64,000 bases of DNA from Trogon surrucura (taxonomy: Eukaryota > Chordata > Aves > Trogoniformes > Trogonidae). Under the pieces are notes generated by a model. The model saw only the letters and a list, made by a program, of their open reading frames with translations. It made no database searches and was not told the DNA's origin. The DNA lies in the NCBI GenBank assembly GCA_020746105.1, contig CM036617.1, positions 160,216,912-160,280,911 on the forward strand, given 5' to 3'. The translations under genes were made by a program, and so were the position numbers. Shown in pieces: positions 62,401 to 64,000 of this stretch (position 1 is its first letter; each line of letters starts with the position of its first letter).

Positions 62401-63529
62401 CAGTACCTCAAATTCCACATCGTCCGTGATGCTGCGGTAAGCTCTTGCTTTTTAAGAGCATTGCCAATGTTAAGACATGCAAGCCCAGACACGTGCATCT
62501 CCCCTCTTTCATTCCCAGGTGTTGGCCTACCAGCTACCCCTCTCTACCTCTCTGAAGACCCTGCAGGGCTCCAACCTCAGCATCAGCTGTGGGGATAACA
62601 GGGAGATCGTAAGTGTTCGCTCCACTAGCACATTTACCCCTTTCCCTCTCTGCAGGATCACCTCACGCAGACCCCACTGGGACTGCACGCAGCCCCTGGT
62701 AAGGGAATGGGCATCAAAACTCAATCAGTCTTCTCTGGTCCATGCCAACAGCCACAAAATCAGGGCACTCACTCCAACAGGTTCAGCCAACTAGATGCTT
62801 TGTAAGACTCTGTTTGGAGCTGTAATTTTCTCAGTTGTAAAATGATATTTGTTCAAAACAGCTCTCAATTACCTCAAAACTGAAATATCAGCACATTTTA
62901 ACTTCTCGTGCAATGAAATACACAGTGGAAAATTACTAAGATGAACCCGGCTTTGGCAAAAGCCCCCTGAAGGTAGCATCTGCATGCAAACTCTGATTAA
63001 TAAGCATTTACAAGCTAATATCGCAGGTGTGCACACACCCTGTTAAACCAGAACAGAAGCACGTTTTATTTTGCAAATGTACTTGTTCATACCCACATAA
63101 TCCCTGACAAGCATCTGCCTCTGTAAATATGGCTAAACCTAAGTGTGCGTGAAGTAGACTTGTGGACATCATGATAGCATATTCTGTTGCCTTCAAGAAA
63201 GGAAAAAGATTTTCCCATTTGTGGTGTTACAGCATTCAGCTATTGGAAGAGAAGAGCCCAGATTGGTTTAGAGCAGAGGGAGGATTATCCCTATAGCCCA
63301 TGCAGGACCTGTATTCAGCCTGGCCCTGAGGAATATTGGCTCATGACTTGTCACACTCCCCTCTCCCCATTCCACCTCTCAGGGAGCACTTTTCCTGAAT
63401 GACGGGCAGTGCAAGATCGTGCAGCGGCATCTGGAGTTTGATGGGGGCATCGCCTACGGCATCGACTGCCTGCTGACTGACCCCAGTCTGGGCGGACGCT
63501 GCGACAGCTTCCTCACTATGGATTTCATG
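2375..63529 (+). CDS. STAB2: Stabilin-2, internal part: 48 coding exons (5' and 3' ends outside window)
   Basis: Joined exons encode about 1,726 residues in the order EGF x5, FAS1-1, FAS1-2, Cys-rich spacer and EGF cluster, FAS1-3, FAS1-4, spacer and EGF cluster, FAS1-5, FAS1-6. This is the stabilin architecture. Individual segments match my recollection of stabilin-2 better than stabilin-1, for example [29 protein letters not shown] and the EGF-rich order between the FAS1 pairs. Stabilin-2 (also called HARE) is a type I membrane scavenger receptor of liver and spleen sinusoidal endothelium. It clears hyaluronan, heparin, chondroitin sulfates, modified proteins and apoptotic cells by clathrin-mediated endocytosis. 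All introns are GT-AG except intron 36 (GC-AG), and all phases agree except at the start of exon 46, which has one surplus A. The signal peptide, Link domain, FAS1-7, membrane segment and tail are not in the window. No promoter or polyadenylation site is expected here. Exon numbers used below count only exons in this window. Confidence 0.93.
2776..2901 (+). CDS. STAB2: STAB2 exon 2: EGF-like repeat
   Basis: Encodes [16 protein letters not shown] and then [14 protein letters not shown], a complete six-Cys EGF module of 41 full codons plus split ends. The acceptor is ccctcag and the donor c|gtgagt. The exon is phase 1-1. The split Pro codons at both edges are typical of stabilin EGF exons. Confidence 0.93.
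2902..5035 (+). other. Intron 2 (2.1 kb)
   Basis: Contains a minus-strand CR1 tail fragment at 4053-4232 followed by a short tatg/tgtg microsatellite (4231-4249). The rest is sequence I do not recognise, with no coding signature. Confidence 0.75.
4053..4232 (-). mobile_element. CR1 LINE 3' tail fragment (minus strand)
   Basis: About 180 bp. Begins tatagaatcataaaggttgg, and the minus strand encodes [18 protein letters not shown] and [13 protein letters not shown]. It is more diverged than the other copies and followed on its 5' side by a short tatg/tgtg repeat. Confidence 0.88.
5036..5232 (+). CDS. STAB2: STAB2 exon 3: EGF-like repeat plus first half of the next
   Basis: Encodes [16 protein letters not shown] and [14 protein letters not shown], then the start of another [20 protein letters not shown]. 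The acceptor is acaag. The donor AAG|gttggt is weak at +3 to +5, but the join to exon 4 (GPGK/SHCEC) is exactly in frame. Phase 1 in, phase 0 out. Confidence 0.92.
5233..6196 (+). other. Intron 3 (964 bp)
   Basis: I see no repeat, RNA gene or extra exon here. It ends in a pyrimidine-rich stretch and the acceptor tatatag. Confidence 0.7.
6197..6330 (+). CDS. STAB2: STAB2 exon 4: EGF-like repeats (end of one, start of next)
   Basis: Starts [18 protein letters not shown], closing the EGF begun in exon 3. It continues with [13 protein letters not shown], which contains an N-glycosylation sequon (NNT). The acceptor is tatatag and the donor ATCAC|gtgagt. It ends in phase 2; the split Thr codon is completed 4.5 kb downstream in exon 5. 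Confidence 0.92.
6331..10798 (+). other. Intron 4 (4.5 kb)
   Basis: Long intron. No CR1, tandem array or RNA gene is recognised. The flanking exons join in frame (QIT/CTCQ) and the encoded protein is continuous, so no exon is missing inside it. The open frames present lack family signatures. Confidence 0.7.
10799..10932 (+). CDS. STAB2: STAB2 exon 5: end of EGF cluster, start of FAS1-1
   Basis: [16 protein letters not shown] completes the fifth EGF-like repeat. [15 protein letters not shown] followed by KLTSALSLM opens the first fasciclin domain (helices alpha-1 and alpha-2). The acceptor is ttcacag and the donor ATG-G|gtaagt. Phase 2 in, phase 1 out, so this exon is the bridge between the EGF and FAS1 modules. 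Confidence 0.93.
10933..12757 (+). other. Intron 5 (1.8 kb)
   Basis: No recognised element or coding signal. It ends in a T-rich tract and the acceptor ttataag. Confidence 0.7.
12758..12840 (+). CDS. STAB2: STAB2 exon 6: FAS1-1, H1 motif
   Basis: Encodes [20 protein letters not shown] then NKGLRGIN. The PFTVLVPTN segment is the conserved H1 motif of fasciclin domains. The 83-nt exon has its acceptor at ttataag and its donor AAT|gtaagt. Phase 1 in, phase 0 out. Confidence 0.93.
13498..13647 (+). CDS. STAB2: STAB2 exon 7: FAS1-1 central part
   Basis: Encodes 50 residues: [20 protein letters not shown] then [20 protein letters not shown]. The FVKLHVI segment is the YH-type motif of FAS1 domains, and NNT is an N-glycosylation sequon. 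The acceptor is tcctag and the donor AAG|gtaagt. Phase 0-0. Confidence 0.94.
13648..14921 (+). other. Intron 7 (1.3 kb)
   Basis: No recognised repeat or coding signal. The acceptor at its end is a strong ttctttcag. Confidence 0.7.
14922..15065 (+). CDS. STAB2: STAB2 exon 8: FAS1-1, H2 region
   Basis: Encodes [20 protein letters not shown], then [16 protein letters not shown] and [22 protein letters not shown] is the H2 motif that closes a fasciclin fold. Length 144 nt, phase 0-0, donor GAG|gtaagc. Confidence 0.94.
15807..15869 (+). CDS. STAB2: STAB2 exon 9: start of FAS1-2
   Basis: A 63-nt exon encoding [20 protein letters not shown] plus E, the first helices of the second fasciclin domain. 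The acceptor is ttatttcag and the donor GAG|gtaagg. Only 91 bp of intron separate it from exon 10. Confidence 0.93.
15961..16080 (+). CDS. STAB2: STAB2 exon 10: FAS1-2, H1 motif
   Basis: Encodes 40 residues with [15 protein letters not shown] (H1 motif), ending DYLLSTE. The acceptor is aaaacag and the donor GAG|gtatag, which is acceptable but weak at +5. Phase 0-0. Confidence 0.93.
16688..16741 (+). CDS. STAB2: STAB2 exon 11: FAS1-2, YH motif
   Basis: A 54-nt microexon encoding [25 protein letters not shown] is the fasciclin YH motif. It is preceded by a good pyrimidine tract and ggcag and followed by gtgaac. Phase 0-0. Confidence 0.92.
17886..17966 (+). CDS. STAB2: STAB2 exon 12: FAS1-2
   Basis: Encodes [18 protein letters not shown] then FVYFNRTST, with an N-glycosylation sequon (NRT). 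81 nt, acceptor atttcag, donor ACT|gtaagt. Phase 0-0. Confidence 0.93.
18873..19025 (+). CDS. STAB2: STAB2 exon 13: FAS1-2, H2 region
   Basis: Encodes [20 protein letters not shown] then [20 protein letters not shown] and [11 protein letters not shown]. It closes FAS1-2 and leads into a Cys-rich spacer. The acceptor is ttcatag and the donor ATG|gtaaga. The longest intron of the window (7.5 kb) follows. Confidence 0.94.
20490..21288 (-). mobile_element. CR1 LINE (minus strand), 3' part of an interrupted copy
   Basis: The minus strand encodes the C-terminal part of CR1 reverse transcriptase ORF2 ([51 protein letters not shown]) and ends in the octamer tail. The copy continues at 24726-25036 with the same reading direction and subfamily; a plus-strand CR1 splits it. 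Confidence 0.93.
21289..21793 (+). pseudogene. CR1 ORF1 fragment: SGNH esterase-like domain
   Basis: Open from the insertion junction to the stop at 21791-21793. [14 protein letters not shown] is the SGNH block I (GDS), [16 protein letters not shown] block III (G-N-D), and [14 protein letters not shown] block V. In block V the expected catalytic DxxH reads DGVQ, so the His is replaced by Gln. An esterase domain in CR1 ORF1 is established. The N-terminal part is missing because the element is 5'-truncated, so this is a remnant. Confidence 0.82.
21796..24635 (+). pseudogene. CR1 ORF2 remnant: endonuclease and reverse transcriptase
   Basis: The endonuclease part (to about 22850) has the APE-like motifs [24 protein letters not shown] and SDHEMVEF. 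The RT part has [32 protein letters not shown] and SKFADDTK. Frame is lost near 22850 (between the endonuclease and RT parts), near 23897, near 24131 (about 18 bp missing relative to the copy at 60067-61139) and near 24363. The conserved C-terminal end [13 protein letters not shown] stops at 24635. Confidence 0.92.
24726..25036 (-). mobile_element. CR1 LINE (minus strand), 5' part of the interrupted copy
   Basis: The minus strand reads [37 protein letters not shown] and [11 protein letters not shown] (the RT motif FADD), then GRRALQRD. Removing 21289-24725 plus one ATCCCT copy joins this directly to [10 protein letters not shown] in the other half. Confidence 0.93.
25841..25903 (+). mobile_element. 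CR1 3' tail remnant (plus strand)
   Basis: About 60 bp: ggttggactcgatgatccca, a degenerate middle and ttctatgattct. This is the extreme 3' end of CR1 only, a very short insertion or an old remnant. Confidence 0.8.
26535..26597 (+). CDS. STAB2: STAB2 exon 14: Cys-rich spacer after FAS1-2
   Basis: A 63-nt exon encoding [20 protein letters not shown] plus I. It carries three Cys of the linker between FAS1-2 and the second EGF cluster. The acceptor is catctag and the donor ATT|gtaagt. Phase 0-0. Confidence 0.9.
27383..27466 (+). CDS. STAB2: STAB2 exon 15: Cys-rich spacer
   Basis: Encodes [18 protein letters not shown] then [10 protein letters not shown], including an N-glycosylation sequon (NVT). 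The following exon starts EPKCCKGF, giving the usual stabilin link from spacer to EGF. The acceptor is ttccag and the donor AAG|gtatac. Phase 0-0. Confidence 0.91.
27467..29077 (+). other. Intron 15 (1.6 kb)
   Basis: Contains a plus-strand CR1 3' fragment at 28575-29008, only 69 bp before the exon 16 acceptor. The rest shows nothing recognised. Confidence 0.75.
28575..29008 (+). mobile_element. CR1 LINE 3' fragment (plus strand)
   Basis: Encodes [35 protein letters not shown] and then, after a frame break near 28820, [14 protein letters not shown]. It ends cattctgtgattctgtg. It lies immediately upstream of exon 16. Confidence 0.93.
29078..29164 (+). CDS. STAB2: STAB2 exon 16: EGF-like (CC-type) start of second cluster
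   Basis: Encodes [16 protein letters not shown] then [13 protein letters not shown]. This is the CCxGFFGxxC opening that stabilins repeat before each EGF cluster; exon 33 is the equivalent later. The acceptor is ttcacag and the donor CAG|gtaagc. Phase 0-0. Confidence 0.93.
29658..29769 (+). CDS. STAB2: STAB2 exon 17: laminin-type EGF-like repeat
   Basis: Encodes [19 protein letters not shown] then [18 protein letters not shown]. It has an NGT sequon. The acceptor is accacag and the donor AAAG|gtaagt. Phase 0 in, phase 1 out. Confidence 0.93.
29770..31017 (+). other. Intron 17 (1.2 kb)
   Basis: No repeat, RNA gene or extra exon recognised. Confidence 0.7.
31018..31198 (+). CDS. STAB2: STAB2 exon 18: two EGF-like modules (one whole, one partial)
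   Basis: Encodes [19 protein letters not shown], then [13 protein letters not shown] and the start of the next repeat, [14 protein letters not shown]. The acceptor is tgctag and the donor GTGAG|gtaagt. Phase 1 in, phase 2 out. Confidence 0.93.
31199..32212 (+). other. Intron 18 (1.0 kb)
   Basis: Nothing recognised. It ends in a long pyrimidine tract and tctgtag. Confidence 0.7.
32213..32306 (+). CDS. STAB2: STAB2 exon 19: EGF-like, second half and next start
   Basis: Completes the split Ser, then [14 protein letters not shown] closes the [19 protein letters not shown] opens the next. The donor is AAT|gtaagt. Phase 2 in, phase 0 out. Confidence 0.92.
32524..32682 (+). CDS. STAB2: STAB2 exon 20: EGF-like repeats
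   Basis: Encodes [27 protein letters not shown] and then [17 protein letters not shown], ending IYIGPGQ. The NAS sequon is present. A short intron (217 bp) precedes it. The acceptor is cccccag and the donor CAG|gtacgt. Phase 0-0. Confidence 0.93.
33074..33169 (+). CDS. STAB2: STAB2 exon 21: EGF-like repeats
   Basis: Encodes [16 protein letters not shown] followed by [16 protein letters not shown], closing one EGF and opening the next. The acceptor is acgacag and the donor CTG|gtgagt. 96 nt, phase 0-0. Confidence 0.92.
33953..34048 (+). CDS. STAB2: STAB2 exon 22: last EGF of second cluster, entry to FAS1-3
   Basis: Encodes [18 protein letters not shown] then [14 protein letters not shown]. 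The CYGN ending repeats the boundary seen in exon 5, where the EGF cluster hands over to a FAS1 domain. The acceptor is ttcaaag and the donor GAT|gtaagt. Phase 0-0. Confidence 0.93.
34049..35034 (+). other. Intron 22 (986 bp)
   Basis: No recognised element. Confidence 0.7.
35035..35082 (+). CDS. STAB2: STAB2 exon 23: start of FAS1-3 (48-nt microexon)
   Basis: Encodes [16 protein letters not shown], the first helix of the third fasciclin domain. The strong acceptor is ctaattag and the donor AAT|gtaagt. Exon 41 is the same-sized microexon at the start of FAS1-5, a sign of domain duplication. Confidence 0.92.
35083..37425 (+). other. Intron 23 (2.3 kb)
   Basis: No recognised repeat or RNA gene. 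Only chance open frames are present. Confidence 0.7.
37426..37562 (+). CDS. STAB2: STAB2 exon 24: FAS1-3, H1 motif
   Basis: Encodes [20 protein letters not shown] then [28 protein letters not shown] is the H1 motif and NLT a sequon. The acceptor is atgcag and the donor CTGAA|gtacgt. Phase 0 in, phase 2 out; the split Lys is completed in exon 25. Confidence 0.93.
37906..38020 (+). CDS. STAB2: STAB2 exon 25: FAS1-3, YH motif
   Basis: Completes Lys, then [20 protein letters not shown] and [25 protein letters not shown] is the FAS1 YH motif and NLS a sequon. The acceptor is cctttag and the donor GGG|gtgaga. Phase 2 in, phase 0 out. Confidence 0.93.
38021..38944 (+). other. Intron 25 (924 bp)
   Basis: Contains an A14 run at 38128-38141. 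Nothing else is recognised. Confidence 0.7.
38945..39022 (+). CDS. STAB2: STAB2 exon 26: FAS1-3, H2 motif
   Basis: Encodes [14 protein letters not shown] then [23 protein letters not shown] is a near-perfect H2 motif and NIT a sequon. The acceptor is tctttcag and the donor AAG|gtacgt. Phase 0-0. Confidence 0.94.
39158..39250 (+). CDS. STAB2: STAB2 exon 27: end of FAS1-3, start of FAS1-4
   Basis: Encodes [20 protein letters not shown] then [15 protein letters not shown] ends the H2 strand of FAS1-3; [16 protein letters not shown] is the first helical part of FAS1-4. The acceptor is tttttcag and the donor ATT|gtaagc. Intron 26 is only 135 bp. Confidence 0.94.
39354..39461 (+). CDS. STAB2: STAB2 exon 28: FAS1-4, H1 motif
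   Basis: Encodes [20 protein letters not shown] then [28 protein letters not shown] is the H1 motif. Intron 27 before it is 103 bp. The donor is CTG|gtatgt. Phase 0-0. Confidence 0.94.
39462..42197 (+). other. Intron 28 (2.7 kb)
   Basis: No CR1 or other recognised element. There is a C- and A-rich stretch near 40890-40925. Confidence 0.7.
42198..42329 (+). CDS. STAB2: STAB2 exon 29: FAS1-4, YH motif
   Basis: Encodes [18 protein letters not shown], then [16 protein letters not shown] and [19 protein letters not shown] is the YH motif, and LHNGMHR-TMLGFSY is a segment I recognise as stabilin-2. The acceptor is tctgcag and the donor CAG|gtactg. 132 nt, phase 0-0. Confidence 0.95.
42330..43377 (+). 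other. Intron 29 (1.0 kb)
   Basis: No recognised element. Confidence 0.7.
43378..43503 (+). CDS. STAB2: STAB2 exon 30: FAS1-4, H2 motif
   Basis: Encodes [18 protein letters not shown] then [17 protein letters not shown] and [21 protein letters not shown] is the H2 motif, and NDT a sequon. The acceptor is tttgcag and the donor ATT|gtaagt. Phase 0-0. Confidence 0.94.
43504..44855 (+). other. Intron 30 (1.4 kb)
   Basis: AT-rich. No recognised element. Confidence 0.7.
44856..44912 (+). CDS. STAB2: STAB2 exon 31: Cys-rich spacer after FAS1-4
   Basis: A 57-nt exon encoding [19 protein letters not shown]. It is the counterpart of exon 14 after FAS1-2. The acceptor is gcttaag after a pyrimidine-rich run and the donor ATT|gtaagt. 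Phase 0-0. Confidence 0.9.
44913..46064 (+). other. Intron 31 (1.15 kb)
   Basis: No recognised element apart from short A and T runs (about 45460 and 45888). Confidence 0.7.
46065..46160 (+). CDS. STAB2: STAB2 exon 32: Cys-rich spacer
   Basis: Encodes [20 protein letters not shown] then [12 protein letters not shown]. It is the counterpart of exon 15. The acceptor is gttcag and the donor ATT|gtgagt. Phase 0-0. Confidence 0.92.
46654..46849 (+). CDS. STAB2: STAB2 exon 33: first EGF-like modules of third cluster
   Basis: The longest fully visible exon but one (196 nt). It encodes [50 protein letters not shown] and [10 protein letters not shown]. It combines what exons 16 and 17 encode separately. 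It is markedly CpG- and GC-rich for this gene, which also produces long antisense open frames. The acceptor is tttccag and the donor AAG|gtactg. Phase 0 in, phase 1 out. Confidence 0.94.
47371..47466 (+). CDS. STAB2: STAB2 exon 34: laminin-type EGF-like repeat
   Basis: Encodes [19 protein letters not shown] then [13 protein letters not shown]. Phase 1-1, 96 nt. It has the same size, phase and pattern as exon 1, evidence of module duplication. The acceptor is ccccacag and the donor ACTG|gtaagt. Confidence 0.94.
47467..48424 (+). other. Intron 34 (958 bp)
   Basis: AT-rich. No recognised element. A T-rich tract and cttgcag end it. Confidence 0.7.
48425..48470 (+). CDS. STAB2: STAB2 exon 35: EGF-like, first half (46 nt)
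   Basis: Encodes [15 protein letters not shown] plus a split Asn completed in exon 36. It contains the NAT sequon. The acceptor is cttgcag and the donor GCTAA|gtatgt. Phase 1 in, phase 2 out. Confidence 0.92.
48702..48724 (+). repeat. G14 run with adjacent G tracts
   Basis: Fourteen Gs followed by tggtggggg. It could form a G-quadruplex on the transcribed RNA, and is a likely site of sequencing or assembly error. Confidence 0.85.
49814..49833 (+). repeat. T20 run in the exon 36 polypyrimidine tract
   Basis: Twenty Ts, then cccctcttccttttacttc and the acceptor attag at 49857. It is part of the splice-acceptor tract and length-unstable. Confidence 0.9.
49858..49931 (+). CDS. STAB2: STAB2 exon 36: EGF-like, second half, with GC splice donor
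   Basis: Completes Asn, then [18 protein letters not shown] and NGTFCT. It has two NGT sequons. The donor is ACAG|gcaagt: the frame requires one base (G) to carry into exon 37 (CC ATT GAT). The only gt nearby would add four bases and break that frame. It is flanked by T20 upstream and A16 downstream. Phase 2 in, phase 1 out. Confidence 0.92.
49932..49937 (+). promoter_or_regulatory. Non-canonical GC splice donor of intron 36
   Basis: The sequence is ACAG|gcaagt. Phase demands this cut, because exon 37 begins with the last two bases of an Ala codon. GC-AG introns form a known minor class spliced by the major spliceosome, and this donor otherwise matches U1 snRNA perfectly. Confidence 0.88.
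49960..49975 (+). repeat. A16 run just after the exon 36 donor
   Basis: Sixteen As starting 28 bp after the GC donor, followed by further A-rich sequence to 50001. It is complementary to the T20 run on the other side of exon 36. Confidence 0.9.
51389..51514 (+). CDS. STAB2: STAB2 exon 37: EGF-like repeat
   Basis: Encodes [33 protein letters not shown] and [10 protein letters not shown] complete EGF in one phase 1-1 exon of 126 nt, the same size and phase as exon 2. The acceptor is tgttcag and the donor ATCG|gtaagt. Confidence 0.94.
52051..52124 (+). CDS. STAB2: STAB2 exon 38: EGF-like, first half
   Basis: Encodes [18 protein letters not shown] then TQTGPNQ. The acceptor is ttataaag and the donor CAA|gtgagt. 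Phase 1 in, phase 0 out. An A21 run follows 58 bp into the intron. Confidence 0.93.
52125..53952 (+). other. Intron 38 (1.8 kb)
   Basis: Has an A21 run at 52183-52203. No other element is recognised. Confidence 0.7.
52183..52203 (+). repeat. A21 run in intron 38
   Basis: Twenty-one As, 58 bp after the exon 38 donor. No LINE or other retroposed body adjoins it, so it is a simple repeat rather than a recognisable poly(A) tail. Confidence 0.85.
53953..54024 (+). CDS. STAB2: STAB2 exon 39: EGF-like, second half and next start
   Basis: Encodes [16 protein letters not shown] then TYISLCSQ. 72 nt, phase 0-0. The acceptor is ttgtag and the donor CAA|gtaagt. Confidence 0.92.
54918..55111 (-). mobile_element. 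CR1 LINE 3' tail fragment (minus strand)
   Basis: Starts with inverted octamers (cacagaatcacacagaatca) and runs through the conserved 3' untranslated and C-terminal ORF2 part (minus strand [13 protein letters not shown] in a shifted frame). It stops at 55111, where unrelated sequence begins. Confidence 0.9.
55344..55410 (+). repeat. A-rich direct repeat, 42-bp spacing
   Basis: The motif aaaaaatataaagaggcaga occurs twice, with tataaagagg starting at 55351 and 55393. It sits in a purine-rich stretch that starts near 55255. Confidence 0.75.
56914..57033 (+). CDS. STAB2: STAB2 exon 40: last EGF of third cluster, entry to FAS1-5
   Basis: Encodes [34 protein letters not shown] and RGNIFQ. NDT is a sequon. 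The acceptor is accttacaag and the donor CAG|gtaaag. 120 nt, phase 0-0. The RGN ending corresponds to the YGN boundary in exons 5 and 22. Confidence 0.93.
57478..57525 (+). CDS. STAB2: STAB2 exon 41: start of FAS1-5 (48-nt microexon)
   Basis: Encodes [19 protein letters not shown] is a sequon. The acceptor is attgcag and the donor GAG|gtaaga. A low-complexity T/G tract begins 22 bp after the exon (57547). Confidence 0.92.
57526..58619 (+). other. Intron 41 (1.1 kb)
   Basis: Begins close to the T13-G11 tract. Otherwise no recognised element. Confidence 0.7.
57547..57597 (+). repeat. T9-CC-T13-G11 low-complexity tract
   Basis: A T-rich run changes abruptly to eleven Gs (57571-57581), followed by tgtgttctcttttttt. 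It lies 22 bp after the exon 41 donor. Confidence 0.85.
58620..58703 (+). CDS. STAB2: STAB2 exon 42: FAS1-5, H1 motif
   Basis: Encodes [18 protein letters not shown] then [18 protein letters not shown] is the H1 motif. The acceptor is ttggcag and the donor CGA|gtaagt. 84 nt, phase 0-0; the next intron is only 92 bp. Confidence 0.94.
58796..58942 (+). CDS. STAB2: STAB2 exon 43: FAS1-5, YH motif
   Basis: Encodes [40 protein letters not shown] and [17 protein letters not shown] is the YH motif and NIT a sequon. The acceptor is ctgcag and the donor CAG|gtaaca. 147 nt. Confidence 0.94.
59322..59447 (+). CDS. STAB2: STAB2 exon 44: FAS1-5, H2 motif
   Basis: Encodes [32 protein letters not shown] and [24 protein letters not shown] is the H2 motif. 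The acceptor is tttccag and the donor AAG|gtatgt. CR1 sequence begins about 20 bp after the donor. Confidence 0.95.
59470..60066 (+). mobile_element. CR1 LINE (plus strand), 5' part of an interrupted copy
   Basis: Encodes [40 protein letters not shown] and [17 protein letters not shown]. It begins about 20 bp after the exon 44 donor. The reading continues after the nested copy at 61144 ([20 protein letters not shown]). A stop and frame breaks show it is inactive. Confidence 0.93.
60067..61139 (+). mobile_element. CR1 LINE (plus strand), 1.07 kb, nested in another CR1
   Basis: Begins inside the RT domain at [19 protein letters not shown], passes [12 protein letters not shown] and [11 protein letters not shown], and keeps an unbroken frame to the ORF2 stop at 61046-61048. 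It ends in three tctatgat octamers. The 4-bp target duplication TTGT is at 60063-60066 and 61140-61143. Nearly identical to 23700-24720, so it is the same young subfamily. Confidence 0.93.
61140..61327 (+). mobile_element. CR1 LINE (plus strand), 3' part of the interrupted copy
   Basis: Resumes the host copy after the nested element: [27 protein letters not shown]-like tail, then aaaattctatgattctattc. It belongs with 59470-60066. Confidence 0.92.
61327..61397 (+). repeat. Short tandem duplication (two units of about 36 bp)
   Basis: Two imperfect head-to-tail copies sharing ggctttttc, catataaatca and taagtca, starting at about 61327 and 61365. They directly follow the CR1 tail and are followed by an A-run (61399-61415). 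Confidence 0.8.
61663..61722 (+). CDS. STAB2: STAB2 exon 45: start of FAS1-6
   Basis: Encodes [20 protein letters not shown], the first helices of the sixth fasciclin domain. The acceptor is tttttttgtag and the donor GAG|gtaaga. Ends in phase 0. Confidence 0.93.
62259..62436 (+). CDS. STAB2: STAB2 exon 46: FAS1-6 core, with one surplus A at its start
   Basis: The conserved frame starts at 62260: [40 protein letters not shown] and [20 protein letters not shown] is the H1 motif and YLKFHIVRD the YH motif. The acceptor ttgcag ends at 62258 and is followed by six As, so the exon is 178 nt where 177 is needed. Joined to exon 45 (phase 0) as written, it shifts frame and meets TAA at 62373-62375. 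No other donor or acceptor nearby rescues the phase. It is either a homopolymer error or allele, or a real disruption. The exon itself is well conserved. Confidence 0.9.
62519..62608 (+). CDS. STAB2: STAB2 exon 47: FAS1-6
   Basis: Encodes [18 protein letters not shown] then [12 protein letters not shown], with an NLS sequon. The acceptor is ttcccag, and intron 46 is only 82 bp, the shortest here. The donor is ATC|gtaagt. Phase 0-0. Confidence 0.93.
62609..63382 (+). other. Intron 47 (774 bp)
   Basis: No recognised element. Confidence 0.7.
63383..63529 (+). CDS. STAB2: STAB2 exon 48: end of FAS1-6
   Basis: Encodes [40 protein letters not shown] and DSFLTMDFM. The [27 protein letters not shown] stretch is highly characteristic of stabilin FAS1-6 and leads into the next Cys-rich spacer. 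The acceptor is ctctcag and the donor ATG|gtcagt. Phase 0-0. Confidence 0.95.
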
Positions 63530-64000
63530 GTCAGTCCCTTTTTTGGTCCCCCGCTCTGCAAAGGCCAAATCCTGTCCTCAGGGATCACAGCAACTCACAC
63601 AACAGCTTTTGCTCTACTAAGTCCCACCACTTCAGGCTGGCTTAACCTTAGCTCCAACCAATACGGCAGGTGAAGAAGTACAGGGCAACACCCAGAATCC
63701 TGCATCCACACTAAGCAACACATGAGATAAGGAGTCTCAGGTAAGAGCAGCTTAGCAATCCCTGACCTGTTTTTGTACAAATACAAGCAGGAATACAAGC
63801 AAAGACAGATTGTTCCAGCATACATTTAAATTAGTACATATTTACACTACGAATTTGGTCAGAGACTGCATTTACAAGGTTCCCAGCTACAAAGCAACAG
63901 CACTGCTGTCCCAGCTGCACAAGACATTAAGGACACAAGATAGAGAACTGTCTGGCCTGTTAGCCAGGCTCTCAGTCCCTCATGTTTGTTGTGTTCGCAG
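63530..64000 (+). other. Intron 48, ending exactly at the window edge
   Basis: No repeat is recognised. The last bases, tgttgtgttcgcag, read as a splice acceptor whose AG is 63999-64000, so the next coding exon (Cys-rich spacer before the last EGF cluster) should begin at the first base beyond the window. Confidence 0.7.

Noticed and set aside
1-64000. Bacterial-type systems (CRISPR, operons, defence islands, prophage)
   Set aside because: All supported coding sequence is split by spliceosomal introns, and no regularly spaced repeats or contiguous prokaryotic gene clusters exist.

Overview
The window is a piece of a vertebrate chromosome, most likely from a bird. Two things support this. The only recognisable mobile elements are CR1 LINEs ending in the ATTCTATG-type octamer typical of birds and other reptiles. 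The 48 coding exons of one large gene are packed into about 61 kb with introns as short as 82 bp. No prokaryotic gene or operon, CRISPR array, tRNA or rRNA is visible.

The window holds the middle of one plus-strand gene, stabilin-2 (STAB2), a large endothelial scavenger receptor built from EGF-like and fasciclin (FAS1) modules. I rebuilt 48 exons from the first at 2375-2470 to the last at 63383-63529. Every splice phase matches its neighbour except at one junction. The exons total 5,181 nt, about 1,726 codons. In order they encode five EGF-like repeats (2375-10932), FAS1-1 (10799-15065), FAS1-2 (15807-19025), a Cys-rich spacer and second EGF cluster (26535-34048), FAS1-3 (33953-39022), FAS1-4 (39158-43503), a second spacer and third EGF cluster (44856-57033), FAS1-5 (56914-59447) and FAS1-6 (61663-63529). 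The signal peptide and first exons lie upstream. The last EGF cluster, Link domain, FAS1-7, membrane segment and tail lie downstream; the next acceptor AG is the last two bases of the window.

CR1 fragments sit in the introns at 580-1017 (-), 4053-4232 (-), 20490-25036 (- with a nested +), 25841-25903 (+), 28575-29008 (+), 54918-55111 (-) and 59470-61327 (+ with a nested +). Both nested insertions can be resolved to the base from the interrupted host CR1 and short target-site duplications.

The points most worth checking are: one extra A at the start of the 62259-62436 exon that breaks the reading frame; a GC-AG intron at 49932-51388; exon 36, which lies between a T20 tract and an A16 tract that could pair and loop it out; and two near-identical, same-orientation CR1 copies 36 kb apart whose recombination would delete exons 14-44 in frame. 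I found no new biological system. This is a conserved receptor gene with notable retroelement and splice-site detail.
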